64,000 nucleotides of DNA from Myxococcales bacterium (lineage in GTDB: Bacteria > Myxococcota_A > Polyangia > Polyangiales > Polyangiaceae): NCBI GenBank assembly GCA_025359105.1, contig JANYHK010000120.1, positions 62,001-126,000 on the forward strand, given 5' to 3'. Below are positions 8,535 to 17,566 of this stretch, one piece after another. The stretch's first letter is position 1. The number at the start of each line of letters is the position of its first letter. The position numbers and the translations under genes are program-made. Below the pieces are notes generated by a model. The model saw nothing but the letters and a program-made list of their open reading frames with translations. It was not told the DNA's origin and did no database searches.

Positions 8535-10409
8535 TCAATCGCGCCGCGTCGCCTGCGAGACCATCTTCGACAGATCCTTCAGCACGGTCAGCTCGTCCCC
8601 GGCGGGCTCCGCCCCAGCGAGGCTCGCCTCGGCGCGCCGCCACACGCGGACGCACTCGGCCTCCGGCAGATTCCCGCGGGCGGCGAGGAACGCGCCGACG
8701 TCGCCGGTGCCCCGCGGCATCAACGCGCGCACGTGCCCGTCGGCGTACCGCGCGTACGTGCGGAGGGCGTGCGCGGCGACCTTCGTGCGCGCGTAGAGCG
8801 CGCCGGTGGCCTCGACGTGCTCGGAGAACGCCCGGCGGGCCGGCACGGGGCTCGGACGCGCCCGTCCGAAACGGGCGCCCGCCGCGGCGAAGAGGAGCGC
8901 GATCGCGAAGGGGCAGTGCGCGAGCGCCTTGCCGAGGCCCGCCTCGACGAGCGCGCCCAGCGGGTTCGAGGGCGGGACGACCCCGTCCTCGGCGCGCGCG
9001 ACCATGAACGCGTCGCGGTGCAGGTTCGACAGGATCCGCACGAGCGCCCGCGGGTTGCCGGGGCGCGCGAGCCCTACGTTCGTGAAAAGATCGTCGTTCG
9101 CGAAGCCGAGCACCGTCCCCTCGCCGCGCCGCCACATACCCGCGTAGATCTTGCCGTCGTCGAAACGCGCGACCACGTCCAGGCCCTTCAAGGGGAGCTC
9201 GAGGGCGGTCGGGCGCGCGAGGACCGCCGGCTCATCGACGACGAGCGCCTCGCCGTCCTCCGCGTCCTCGCTCCGGACGAGCTCCATTGCGCGCACGTCC
9301 CGTGACGCGGCCTTCGTCTTTTTCGCGCCGAGCTCCTTCGGCCAATGGTCGGGATCGCCGGCGAGGACGAGAACACCGCCCCTGTCGACCCAGGCCAGGA
9401 GGTGCTCGCGCGTCTCGTCGGCCAGCGGCACGCGCTCGGCGTCGACGACGACGACGGGGCCGACGTCGCCTGGGGCCGGGAAGGGGAGGGTCGCGAGCGA
9501 CGTCTCGAGGCCGGTCACCCTGGCGCCCTGGCGCTTCAGCAGATCGACGAACAGGCCGTTGTCGGCGGGGTCGGCGCCGCCGATGTAACGCTTCGCCTCG
9601 CCGCAGCCGGCGACGCCGAGCGCGAGAGACGCGACCAGGGCGAGGGTCGCGACGCGCACGAGGGCCACGGCGCGCTCGCGAGCCCGCGCCACGCCCGCGT
9701 CGTCGGGCCGCGCGCCGCCGAAGCGCACGCGGTCCACGTCGCGAACGAGCTCCCGCAGGGTGCGCTTGGCGGCGGCGTCCGCGCACGCCCGGACATACTC
9801 GCCGTGCGTGCGGTGGCGCTCCAGGCGGATGGCCCCCCGATCGTCGAGGGCGCGCAGCGACGCTTGCAGGAACACGAACAGCGCCCGATCGAGCTTCCCT
9901 TGCGCCGCGAGCCCCTCGGCCTGGCGGAGCAGGTGCTCGGCGTCCGTCTCCGAGAGCACGTCGGCGAGCGGCTCGCCGGGCGCGCCACTCTCGCCTGCCG
10001 GCGTCGGGCGCGCGTCGGCGACCTTCTTGTCGCGTCGCGCCCGCACGATGCCTTGCACCAGCGGGATCGCCAGGAGAACCACGATGGCCGCGACGAGCAG
10101 CCATACGCCGATCTGCGCGAACGCTTCGAGCAGCGTGCGTAGCCACCCCCACCGCCAGGTCGAGGGCTCCTCCTTCGGCACTTCGCACGCCTTCACCAGT
10201 CCTTCGCAGCTCGGGATCTCCTTGGCGAGGTCGCACAGCGCCTCGGCGTGCGCGGGCAGCGGCTTGGGCGGATGCTTGCAGAAGGTGTACGGCCCTTCGG
10301 CGAGCGCTTGCTTTGCCTGTGCGTCGGCCGTGGACGGGTCGAGGGCGCTCGCCGGCGTCACCACTGCGCACGCGGCGACGGCGATCAGCGCCGAAAGGAG
10401 CGGGCGCAT
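8535..10409 (-). CDS. DUF4129-DUF4350 fusion membrane protein
   Basis: This 624-residue protein looks like two proteins joined in frame. Residues 1-250 have a signal peptide (to about 23), a Cys-containing periplasmic stretch, a membrane helix near 95-120 and a DUF4129-like cytoplasmic segment with the ERHRTHGEY and VDRVRFGGARP motifs. Residue 251 onward resembles a free-standing DUF4350 protein: a hydrophobic segment ending in LGVAGCG, an alpha/beta domain (VVVDAERVPL, VLVLAGDPDHW), a second hydrophobic segment and a helical tail. No stop separates them. The start ATG at 10409 lies two bases after the preceding stop. The role is inferred from the MoxR/DUF58 neighbourhood. Confidence 0.8.
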   Translation of the reverse strand: MRPLLSALIAVAACAVVTPASALDPSTADAQAKQALAEGPYTFCKHPPKPLPAHAEALCDLAKEIPSCEGLVKACEVPKEEPSTWRWGWLRTLLEAFAQIGVWLLVAAIVVLLAIPLVQGIVRARRDKKVADARPTPAGESGAPGEPLADVLSETDAEHLLRQAEGLAAQGKLDRALFVFLQASLRALDDRGAIRLERHRTHGEYVRACADAAAKRTLRELVRDVDRVRFGGARPDDAGVARARERAVALVRVATLALVASLALGVAGCGEAKRYIGGADPADNGLFVDLLKRQGARVTGLETSLATLPFPAPGDVGPVVVVDAERVPLADETREHLLAWVDRGGVLVLAGDPDHWPKELGAKKTKAASRDVRAMELVRSEDAEDGEALVVDEPAVLARPTALELPLKGLDVVARFDDGKIYAGMWRRGEGTVLGFANDDLFTNVGLARPGNPRALVRILSNLHRDAFMVARAEDGVVPPSNPLGALVEAGLGKALAHCPFAIALLFAAAGARFGRARPSPVPARRAFSEHVEATGALYARTKVAAHALRTYARYADGHVRALMPRGTGDVGAFLAARGNLPEAECVRVWRRAEASLAGAEPAGDELTVLKDLSKMVSQATRRD

Positions 10410-10411
10410 GC

Positions 10412-11194
10412 TCACGCTTTCTCCTGACCTTCGGCCGCCCGCGCGGCGAGGGCCGCGAAGCGCGTCTGGATGTCCCAGCCCTCGCGGCGGGTACGCAAGT
10501 TCAGATAGACGAAGAAGCGCGCCACCGTCAGCGTCGGCATCGCCAGCCACGCCGAGAAGAGCGCGATGGGGCCGCCAACCTCGTCCTCGGTCGGGCGCAA
10601 TCGGATTTGCAGGAGCTCCTCGAGGATGGCGTGCCCCGTGGCGTTGCCGAGCAGGATGCCGAGCACGTAGAGGGCCGAGATCGCCAGGAGCGCCATCACG
10701 ACATCGCCGAAGAAGCCGGTCCCGAGGCGCTGCAAACGACTGATGGCCCCGGTCGCGCTCGCCTGCTCGAGGACGACGACCTCGGTCCCGAAGAAGAACA
10801 GCGCCGCCAGCCAGATGCCCGGCACGAGGAAGAAGAGGGAGGCAGACACGACGCTCGTGAGCTGGAGCAGGCGGAGGAGCGCGAGCCTCGGAAGCGCGCG
10901 GAGGGCGACGACCAGGGCCTCGCGCGTGCGAACCCGCTCGTCGAAGACGAGGCGCGACGCGAGCGCCACGTACGGCGCCTCCGCGAACCCGGCGAGGAGG
11001 AGCGCGCTCGCCCACCCCGCGTACCAGCCCCAGTGAACGGCGACCTGCCAGGTCACGAGGAAGCACGGGACGCTGACGACCGCGCTCATCTTCACGAACG
11101 CGACCCAGTGCGCGACGGTGAACCGCAGCGCGAGATCGAGCACGTCGAGGAGGGTTCGATCGCGGAGCGCGATCTTTGCCGACAGGACGTTCAT
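10412..11194 (-). CDS. Polytopic membrane protein (GDPD membrane-domain-like)
   Basis: The 260-residue protein has about six hydrophobic segments, with a cytoplasmic loop after the third, and resembles the membrane domains of the glycerophosphodiester phosphodiesterase-associated/DUF975 type. No catalytic phosphodiesterase motif is present. The ATG at 11194 overlaps the stop of the SpoIIM-like gene (ATGA), and the DUF4350 fusion gene begins two bases after its own stop, so it is in the middle of a translationally coupled operon. Partnering with the MoxR system is inferred from this position. The family name is a tentative reading. Confidence 0.75.
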   Translation of the reverse strand: MNVLSAKIALRDRTLLDVLDLALRFTVAHWVAFVKMSAVVSVPCFLVTWQVAVHWGWYAGWASALLLAGFAEAPYVALASRLVFDERVRTREALVVALRALPRLALLRLLQLTSVVSASLFFLVPGIWLAALFFFGTEVVVLEQASATGAISRLQRLGTGFFGDVVMALLAISALYVLGILLGNATGHAILEELLQIRLRPTEDEVGGPIALFSAWLAMPTLTVARFFVYLNLRTRREGWDIQTRFAALAARAAEGQEKA

Positions 11195-12192
11195 CGCGCA
11201 GCTCCCCGCGCAGGCGCGCCGCGGCCGCCCAGGAGCAGGTAGCCCCAAACGAGGACGAAGAGCGTCACGCCGAGGGCGCGCTTCACGACGGACGGGATGG
11301 CGGAGCCCGACCAGAACGCCTCGATGCCCGCCGCCATGAGGAGCATCACAGCCGCGCCGCACACGAGGACGACGGCGTCGCGGGCGGCGAGCTGGAGCGA
11401 GGCGAGCCGCGTGCGCTCGCCGGGCGAGACGATGCTCCACCCGAGCATCAGCCCGGCGCCGCCGGCGATCACGATGGCGCCCAGCTCCAGCGAGCCGTGC
11501 CCGACGATGAACGTGAGGATGTTGCCGCCCGCGCCTTGCGACGCGACGTACCCGAGCACCGCGCCGATGGAGAGCCCGTTGTGGACGAGGTAAAACGCCG
11601 AGCCGATTCCCCCGAAGATGCCGAGCGCGAAGCACCGCAGCGCGATGCCTACGTTGTTGTTCACGTAGAAGCCTGCCATGAGCGCGTCGTCGCCGGAGGC
11701 GCGGCCCTCGGCGAAGCCCTTCGCGTAAGCCTCGGTGAGCGGCCTCAGCATCGCCTCGGGGACGATGCGGAACGCGAAGGCGGGCTCGTGAATCGCGGCG
11801 GCGACGCCGCACGCGAACGGGACGAAGAAGAGCGCCGCAGCGAGCAGCATCGGCCACTTGCGCGCGCGTACCGTGCGCGGGAACGCGTACAGCCACGAGG
11901 CCAGGCTCACGCGCGCCCGCTTCGCCCGGGCGAAGGGGCCGTACAGGAGCGTGTGCGAAATGGCGGTCAGTCCCTGCAGGTACTCGACGAGCGGCGCCGA
12001 GTAGCGCGCGGCCTGGGCGCGCGCGAGGTCCGAGCAGAGGTTGCGGTAGAGCGGCGAGATGCGGACGATGTCGTCGGGCGCGAGGCGACGGAGCCCTTCG
12101 CGGGTCCCGCGCCAGGCGAGCTTCTCGAGATCGGTCCAGTCGCGCTGGCGCCGCTCGACGAAGGCGACTTCGGTGACCGCCGAGGGGATCAC
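11191..12192 (-). CDS. SpoIIM-like (stage II sporulation protein M family) membrane protein
   Basis: The 333-residue sequence has a soluble helical N-terminus (about 1-100, rich in Arg/Leu) followed by at least five membrane helices. The conserved SpoIIM-family region includes GFYVNNNVGIALRCFALG, the HNGLSIGAVLGY segment and an FIVGHGSLEL block. SpoIIM itself is part of a peptidoglycan hydrolase complex in Bacillus, but in non-sporulating Gram-negatives this family occurs next to RDD and MoxR/DUF58 genes, as here, with unknown role. The GTG at 12192 overlaps the RDD stop (GTGA), supporting this start. Confidence 0.88.
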   Translation of the reverse strand: MIPSAVTEVAFVERRQRDWTDLEKLAWRGTREGLRRLAPDDIVRISPLYRNLCSDLARAQAARYSAPLVEYLQGLTAISHTLLYGPFARAKRARVSLASWLYAFPRTVRARKWPMLLAAALFFVPFACGVAAAIHEPAFAFRIVPEAMLRPLTEAYAKGFAEGRASGDDALMAGFYVNNNVGIALRCFALGIFGGIGSAFYLVHNGLSIGAVLGYVASQGAGGNILTFIVGHGSLELGAIVIAGGAGLMLGWSIVSPGERTRLASLQLAARDAVVLVCGAAVMLLMAAGIEAFWSGSAIPSVVKRALGVTLFVLVWGYLLLGGRGAPARGAAR

Positions 12193-13019
12193 GCGGCCTC
12201 TCCGCGGGACGACGGCGGCCCCTCGTAGCGGCCCGCGTTCTGGGCGCGGTCGAACAAGAGGGCGAGCGCGCGGCTGGGGTTCGCGTCGAGGCGGCGCGGA
12301 TCCATCCTGTGGCGTGCGAGCAGGGGACCTGCGATCATCCGTGCGAGCTCGTGCTCGCGCGCCTGCCCGAGCGTCGCGCGGCGGCGGAGAAAGAGCTCGA
12401 TGGCGGCGCGCTCGTCGGCGTCGAGCTGGACGGTGTCCGGTACGTCGCGCCACTCGTCGGCCTTCGCCGGCGGCCACAAGACGACGGAGCCCGCGACGCG
12501 CATCCGCTCGGGGATGACGACGAGGGTTCCGGCGACCAGATCGCCCAGGCGCTGAAAGCGGCCCGAGACCGCCATCGCGACGACGCCAACGACGTACCCG
12601 ACCGGCAGCGCGTCGGCGGCGCGCAGGAGGTTGCGCAGCGCCGCCTCGACGAACCCGACGGGGCGCCCCTCGGTCGTGACGACGCGGAGGCCGAGCGCCA
12701 TCTTGCCCGGCGTCGTCCCCTTCACCGCCTCCCAGGCGACGAAGTAGACCCACTGCGCCGCGAAGAGCAAGAGCAAGAGGAGCCCCACGCCGAGCTTCAG
12801 CGTCGTCTCCATCGAGCTGGCGAGCGCACCGCCTCCGAGGGCCGCGAGCACGATGAGGCTCGCGACGACGAGGAGCGCTCCGTAGCAGAGGACGAGATCG
12901 ATGAAGTGCGCGAACATCCGCCGCGCAGGCCCGGCGACGCGATGACGGAAGACGATGTGCTCGGGCGTCTCGATGGCGACGTCAGTGTCGAGCACGACCT
13001 GCACCGCGGGCGTGGCCAT
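12189..13019 (-). CDS. RDD-family membrane protein
   Basis: A 276-residue protein with the RDD domain: PARRMFAHFIDLVLCYG near residue 30, two to three membrane helices, and the conserved TTPGKMALGLRVV block. RDD proteins are small polytopic membrane proteins that are often the first cistron of SpoIIM/MoxR operons; some have been linked to ion transport. The C-terminal ~90 residues are a charged cytoplasmic tail. The ATG at 13019 shares one base with the stop of the upstream dehydrogenase (TGATG), so translation is coupled to it. Confidence 0.9.
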   Translation of the reverse strand: MATPAVQVVLDTDVAIETPEHIVFRHRVAGPARRMFAHFIDLVLCYGALLVVASLIVLAALGGGALASSMETTLKLGVGLLLLLLFAAQWVYFVAWEAVKGTTPGKMALGLRVVTTEGRPVGFVEAALRNLLRAADALPVGYVVGVVAMAVSGRFQRLGDLVAGTLVVIPERMRVAGSVVLWPPAKADEWRDVPDTVQLDADERAAIELFLRRRATLGQAREHELARMIAGPLLARHRMDPRRLDANPSRALALLFDRAQNAGRYEGPPSSRGEAA

Positions 13020-13864
13020 CACCGCACGCGCGAGAGGCCGGTCATGCGGCTCATCACCGCGTCTGTGAGCCACGTCGGCATCGCCTTCACCAGGTACATC
13101 CCCACCTTCGCGTGGAAGGGCGCCGTGTAGCGCGCGTGCGGGCGTCGCGCCTCGATCGCGCGGAGCATCGCGCGCGAGATGACCTCGGGCCCGACCGCCT
13201 GCGCCATGAGCTTCTCGGCCGCGGCGTCGATCCGCGCGTAGACCGGGGCGTAGGGGGAGTGCTGCCCCGGGGTGGCGCCCGCCTCGCGCCGGCTGCGCTC
13301 GGCGAAGTCGGTGCGGATCGTCCCGGGCTCGATGACGACCACCTGGACGCCGAAGGGCCGGAGCTCCATGCGGAGCGAGTCGCTCATCGTTTCGACCGCC
13401 CACTTGCTCGCGTGGTACGCGCCGAAGATGGGCAGACTGATGCGGCCGCTGACGCTGGTGACGTTGAGGACGCGCCCCTTGCGCCTCTGCATCATCTTCG
13501 GCACGAACGCGCGCGTCACGCTCATGAGCCCGAACACGTTCACGTCGAACTGCTCGCGCAGCTTCTGGTCGGAGATCTCCATGAGCGGGCCGACGAGGCC
13601 GTAACCGGCATTGTTGACGAGGACGTCGACGCCGCGGCCGTCGGTGAGTCGATCGACCTCGAGCACGGCCTCGGCGAGGCTCGCGGCGTCGGCGACGTCG
13701 AGCTGCACGACGTCGATCTGCGGCGACTGCGCGTGCAAGGTCGTGAGCGCCGCCTTGTTGCGGCCCGATGCGATCACCCGGTGCCCGCGCGCCGCGAAGG
13801 TCAGAGCCGCGTGGCGTCCGATGCCGGCGGTGGCCCCCGTCACGAGAATCGTCTGCCCTTTCAC
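13019..13864 (-). CDS. Short-chain dehydrogenase/reductase (SDR)
   Basis: The 281-residue protein is a classical SDR: the cofactor motif TGATAGIG at the N-terminus, NNAGYG, the catalytic Ser of VTSVSGR, and YHASK with the catalytic Tyr and Lys. It is an NAD(P)-dependent oxidoreductase of unknown substrate; the tail (PFHAKVGMYLVKAMPTW) resembles membrane-associated SDRs acting on lipids or retinoids. The GTG at 13864 follows AGGTGAGAGG; another in-frame GTG lies at 13873. It is coupled to the RDD gene downstream. Confidence 0.9.
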   Translation of the reverse strand: MKGQTILVTGATAGIGRHAALTFAARGHRVIASGRNKAALTTLHAQSPQIDVVQLDVADAASLAEAVLEVDRLTDGRGVDVLVNNAGYGLVGPLMEISDQKLREQFDVNVFGLMSVTRAFVPKMMQRRKGRVLNVTSVSGRISLPIFGAYHASKWAVETMSDSLRMELRPFGVQVVVIEPGTIRTDFAERSRREAGATPGQHSPYAPVYARIDAAAEKLMAQAVGPEVISRAMLRAIEARRPHARYTAPFHAKVGMYLVKAMPTWLTDAVMSRMTGLSRVR

Positions 13865-13869
13865 GCCTC

Positions 13870-14565
13870 TCACCTCTTTTCGGCCTTCCCCGGCTTTTCG
13901 GCCGGGATTTCGGCGTCGGGCGTGGTCCTCGGCGCGTCGAGCGAGAGTCCCCCGAGCAGCCTGACTTTGACGACGGCGAGGCGGTTCGACAAGGCCTCTT
14001 CGTCCTTGCCGCTGGGAACTTCGCTCTGGAAGTCGACGAAGAGGCACCGGCGTATGAACGCGCCGAACGCAAAGACGTGGCCGACGAGCGGGGTCGTCTT
14101 GTCCTTGCCCGGTTTCACGGCCACCCACACGCGCGTGTCGTACGCCTCGGGGCCGACCGTCACTGCTTCGTCCACGGTCGTGAGCCCGTCCCCGACCAGC
14201 CCGCGGTTGCGGGCGCGCTCCTCGCAGCGGGCCCGGTTCATGAGCTCGCTCTCGTTCCACGCGAAGAGGACGAGCCGTGAGCGCGTGGGCTCGTGCACGG
14301 CGTGGAGCTCGGGCTGGGCGTGGTCGTCGATCTTCCAGCCCTTTCCGTCGGGCAAGGGGACGCTCAGCCGAAAGCGGAGCGAATGGAACTTCGGCCACCG
14401 CGCTTCGTCCAGGGGGAACGCGTCGGGCGTCGCCGCGACGACGGTCGCCGGCGCGGGAGCCCGAGGGGGCTCGCCCGGCCCGCAGCCGACGAGCGCGAAG
14501 GCGAGCACGCACACGCGCGCGCTCGCGACCACGCGCCGCCGCAGGCTCAGACGCGGCTGAGCCAC
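13870..14565 (-). CDS. Putative lipoprotein
   Basis: A 231-residue protein with a basic n-region (RLSLRRR), a hydrophobic stretch and a lipobox ending in ALVGC, then a Pro/Ala linker and a globular domain with no recognised motif (segments WPKFHSLRFRLSVPLPDGKGW, LVLFAWNESELMNRARCEERA). I chose GTG 14565 because it gives the signal peptide a positively charged start; GTG 14532 is an alternative that would leave an uncharged n-region. With 14565 the gene overlaps the end of ilvE by 19 bases. It ends 6 bases before the SDR gene. Function unknown. Confidence 0.7.
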   Translation of the reverse strand: MAQPRLSLRRRVVASARVCVLAFALVGCGPGEPPRAPAPATVVAATPDAFPLDEARWPKFHSLRFRLSVPLPDGKGWKIDDHAQPELHAVHEPTRSRLVLFAWNESELMNRARCEERARNRGLVGDGLTTVDEAVTVGPEAYDTRVWVAVKPGKDKTTPLVGHVFAFGAFIRRCLFVDFQSEVPSGKDEEALSNRLAVVKVRLLGGLSLDAPRTTPDAEIPAEKPGKAEKR

Positions 14566-15467
14566 TCGACGTGCGAGGTGTCGGTCCCCTTCACGATGCC
14601 GAAGAAGCGCTCCTGCAGGCGCCGCGTGATCGGGCCGACCGTGCCGTCGCCGATGGTGCGGTTGTCGACCTCGCGGATCGGCGTGACCTCGGCCGCGGTG
14701 CCGGTGAAGAAGGCTTCGTCGGCGAGCCAGAGCTGGTCCCGCGTGAGGCGCCCCTCGTGCACCGGGATGCCTTCTTCGCGGGCGAGGGTGAGGATCGTGT
14801 CGCGCGTGATCCCCTCGAGGATCGAGGACGACAGATCCGGCGTCATCAGGACGCCCTTCTTCACGATGAAGAGGTTCTCGCCGCTGCCCTCGCTGACGTA
14901 CCCCTGCGGGTCGAGGAGAATGGCCTCGTCGTACCCGGCGAGCTTCGCCTCGCGCTTGGCGAGGACCGAGCCCGTGTACTGGCCCATGATCTTGCCCTTG
15001 GCGAGGCTCACGTTGACGTGGTGCCGGGCGAACGAGCTGATCTTCGCGCGGATGCCCTTCTTGAGCGCCTGGTCGCCGAGGTAGGCGCCCCACCGCCAGG
15101 CGATGACCGCCGCGCGCACGGGGTTGTTCGGGCAGTAGATGCCCATGTCACCGGCGCCGATGAAAACGATCGGGCGCAGGTAGCACTCGTCGAGCTTGTT
15201 CGCGCGGATGACGTCCCCGCACGCCTGCATGATCTGCTCGCGCGTGAACTTCGGCTGGATGAGCGTCATCTTGCAGCCGTCGAAGAGGCGACCGATGTGC
15301 TCGTTCAGCCGGAAGATGAAGCTCCCGCCGTCCTCACGTTTGTAGCAGCGGACCCCCTCGAAGGCGCCGAGGCCGTAATGCAGCGAGTGGGTGAGGAGGT
15401 GGACGTTGGCGTCGTCCCAGTCCACGAGCTCTCCATCGACCCAGATTTTATGCAGCTTTTCGACCAT
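14547..15467 (-). CDS. ilvE: Branched-chain amino acid aminotransferase
   Basis: At 306 residues it matches the usual IlvE length. It carries the class IV aminotransferase pattern: HSLHYGLGAFEGVRCY near the N-terminus, the PLP-binding Lys region (GYDEAILLDPQGYVSEGSGENLF), and TGTAAEVTPIREVDNR near the C-terminus. It transfers amino groups between glutamate and the keto acids of Leu, Ile and Val. The ATG at 15467 is preceded by GGAGG with 9-base spacing, so unlike many genes here it has a conventional leader; a TACATT box at 15503-15508 could be its -10 element. It is divergent from the gene at 15707 and heads a long minus-strand run. Confidence 0.95.
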   Translation of the reverse strand: MVEKLHKIWVDGELVDWDDANVHLLTHSLHYGLGAFEGVRCYKREDGGSFIFRLNEHIGRLFDGCKMTLIQPKFTREQIMQACGDVIRANKLDECYLRPIVFIGAGDMGIYCPNNPVRAAVIAWRWGAYLGDQALKKGIRAKISSFARHHVNVSLAKGKIMGQYTGSVLAKREAKLAGYDEAILLDPQGYVSEGSGENLFIVKKGVLMTPDLSSSILEGITRDTILTLAREEGIPVHEGRLTRDQLWLADEAFFTGTAAEVTPIREVDNRTIGDGTVGPITRRLQERFFGIVKGTDTSHVEWLSRV

Positions 15468-15706
15468 CTTGGCGCGCCTCCACAGAGAGCAACGGCGCGC
15501 AGAATGTAGTCGCGGTTTCCCCGGAGGGCCAGGCACCAATTCGTGGGACGGTGCGTCAAATGAGCCATATTGCGCGCGTCGGCGCCTTTTTCGCCGCTTC
15601 GTGCGGGTCGTGAGAGGTCTGTGCCACGAGAAAGCCGCGGCAACTGTGCCGGTCCGGCGTATCCTCCCTGCCGTCCCGGACGGTCGCTATGGGACAGGAG
15701 CGAGAC

Positions 15707-16495
15707 ATGGCGAAGCGAAAGCCCAAGAAGAGCCCCCAACGTGCCCGGCGCAGCAAACGCAAAGGTGGCGGCGGCTTCGATCTCGACGCGCTGCGCCTCG
15801 CGCTTCCGCAGGTCGCACGCACGACGTTGCCCACCATGCCCAGCGCGGTCGCGATCGTCGAGGCGAAGCGGCTCTTCCAGCACGCCAAGTCGCTTCGACC
15901 CCGCTTCGCGCAGCTGCCCGGCTTCAAGACGAGCGATCTGGATCACCTCCCGCACATGGCCGCGGCGCTGGAGCAGGCCGAGAAGCGCTGGACGGTGGCG
16001 CGCATGGACAAGCAGGCCGCGACCTTGAAGCCGGTGCGCAAGGAGGCCGAGGCCCTCAGGTCCTCGATGTTCGCGGCCGCGCGCTACCTGCTCCGTCGGG
16101 ACGCTGCCGCGCAGGCAGAGCTCGATCGCATCGCCGAGGGGGACGATCTCGCCGACCTCATCCAGGACCTTCGCGATCTCGAGGGGCTCGCGAAGGCGCA
16201 CGCCGCCGAGTGGGCGGGGGCGATCACGCTGCCGAAGGGGCACCTCGTGCGCGCCGTCCAGCTGGCCGATCAGCTCACCAACGGCGTCGACACGACGCCC
16301 GCGCTCGGCGCGCAGGGGCGCCGCAACCAGGCGTTCTGGATCCTGGAGAACGCGGTCGCCGAAGTGCGCGCTGCAGCGCGCTACCTCCTGCACGACGAGC
16401 CGAAGCGCCTCGCGCCGATGCTCTCGAGCCACGAAGGCGAGCCGCGCCGCAACGCGCGTCGCACCCGGGGCGCGTCACGGATGCCGTCGCACGCG
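15707..16495 (+). CDS. Basic helical protein of unknown function
   Basis: The coding region runs to the TAG ending at 16501 (coding through about residue 264). The first 25 residues are very basic ([19 protein letters not shown]), and the rest is predicted helical with Leu/Ala/Glu-rich heptad-like stretches ([34 protein letters not shown]). The C-terminal 30 residues are again Arg-rich. I recognise no family. The ATG at 15707 is chosen because AGGAG lies 7 bases upstream; an in-frame ATG at 15689 has no such site. It could be a nucleic-acid-binding or cytoskeletal protein, but this is only a composition-based guess. Confidence 0.7.
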
Positions 16496-16542
16496 GCGTA
16501 GACCCGATCCGTTCGCGCGGCTAGCAGCCGTCCCGTCGCAAG

Positions 16543-17304
16543 TCAGCGTCGCAGCAGCACGTAGACCGCGCCTTCGCCGCCGTCGGACTCGGCGGCGGTC
16601 GCGAAGGCGGCGACGTGCTCGCTCGCCGTCGTCTGCGAGAGCCACGTCGCGATCTCGCCGCGCAGGACGGCCGGCCCCGTCGAGTGCTCCCCGCGGCCGT
16701 GGATGACGAGGACGCACCGCTCGCCGCGCGTGCGCTTGTCGCGCAAAAACGCGGTCGTGGCGAGCCGCGCTTCTTCGGCGCGCATGCCGTGGAGATCGAG
16801 GCGCGCGTCGATCGGCAGCATCCCGCGGCGGAGCTTGCGCATCAGATCGGCGGGCACGTCGGCCCGTCGCCCCTCGACGCGCGCGCCGTCGTCCACCACC
16901 TCGAACCGCTGCCCGCCGAACGCGAGCGTGCGCAGGTGCTCGTGCGCGGCCTCCTCTTCCTTGGCTTGCGCCTCCTTGCCCTGCGCGAGGCGCTGGGCGA
17001 TGCCGCTCGGGCCCGTCGAGGCGGTGAGGCCGACGCGGCCCTTGCCTTCGTCGAGGGGGACGACGCCGCTCATGAGGCGGTGGAACGAGAGATCCTCTTC
17101 CCCGCTGCTCTGGCTCCTCTCGCTCCTCTCGGGGAAGCCGGCCGCGCGCGTCCCGGTCGCCGGGCGGGGCTTGGCGGGGGTCCGCTCGTACGCGGGCGCC
17201 TTGGGCTTGGTCTTCGCGGCCTCTTCTTCGGCGGCGAGCTTCTTCTTCAGCTCATTGAGCCTCGCGAAGGGCCCCTCAGGAATCGTCTCCTTCTTCTTGC
17301 TCAT
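16543..17304 (-). CDS. Smr-domain protein (MutS2-type small MutS-related)
   Basis: A 253-residue protein with a charged, low-complexity N-terminal half and a C-terminal Smr domain (about 165-250). The Smr signature motifs are present: LDLHGMRAEEA and VIHGRGEHS. Smr domains are DNA or RNA nicking endonucleases found in MutS2 and as stand-alone proteins like YdaL/SmrA/SmrB, some acting on stalled ribosomes. The stand-alone form here with a long N-terminal extension resembles SmrA/SmrB organisation. It ends a minus-strand group of three and starts 7 bases after the stop of the preceding gene. Confidence 0.9.
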   Translation of the reverse strand: MSKKKETIPEGPFARLNELKKKLAAEEEAAKTKPKAPAYERTPAKPRPATGTRAAGFPERSERSQSSGEEDLSFHRLMSGVVPLDEGKGRVGLTASTGPSGIAQRLAQGKEAQAKEEEAAHEHLRTLAFGGQRFEVVDDGARVEGRRADVPADLMRKLRRGMLPIDARLDLHGMRAEEARLATTAFLRDKRTRGERCVLVIHGRGEHSTGPAVLRGEIATWLSQTTASEHVAAFATAAESDGGEGAVYVLLRR

Positions 17305-17311
17305 GGCAGCG

Positions 17312-17566
17312 TCACTTTCCCGAAGGGTCGTTCACCATCGCCCGGAGCGCCGCCACGACGGCCTGGATTCCGGTGAGGACGCCGTCTTCGTAGTGCCAGT
17401 CGTTGTCTCCCAGCTCGGGAAAATCGTGAGGGTTCTGAATGTCCTCGGCGGTCAAGCCCGGGCGCAGCCGCCGCGCCAGCGCGAGGACCTTGTCACGCTG
17501 GTGGCCCTCCATCCGCGACAGGAGCGCCTCGAGCTCGGACCAGGGGATGTCGCGATCCATCGTCAT
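17312..17566 (-). CDS. Small conserved-type protein, unknown function
   Basis: An 84-residue acidic protein with a helical N-terminus (ELEALLSRMEGHQRDKVLALARRL) and a short motif-rich middle (NPHDFPELGDNDWHYEDG). The ATG at 17566 overlaps the stop of the upstream ferredoxin-like gene (ATGA), which supports the start, although a second ATG two codons later is possible. I recognise no family. Tight coupling to the ferredoxin-like gene on one side and a 7-base gap to the Smr gene on the other indicate one operon. Confidence 0.72.
   Translation of the reverse strand: MTMDRDIPWSELEALLSRMEGHQRDKVLALARRLRPGLTAEDIQNPHDFPELGDNDWHYEDGVLTGIQAVVAALRAMVNDPSGK

Noticed and set aside
10410-11066. Upstream extension of the DUF4350 frame across the polytopic membrane gene
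   Set aside because: The extension is Arg/Pro-rich shadow sequence; the signal peptide at the ATG at 10409 and the two-base spacing fix the real start.
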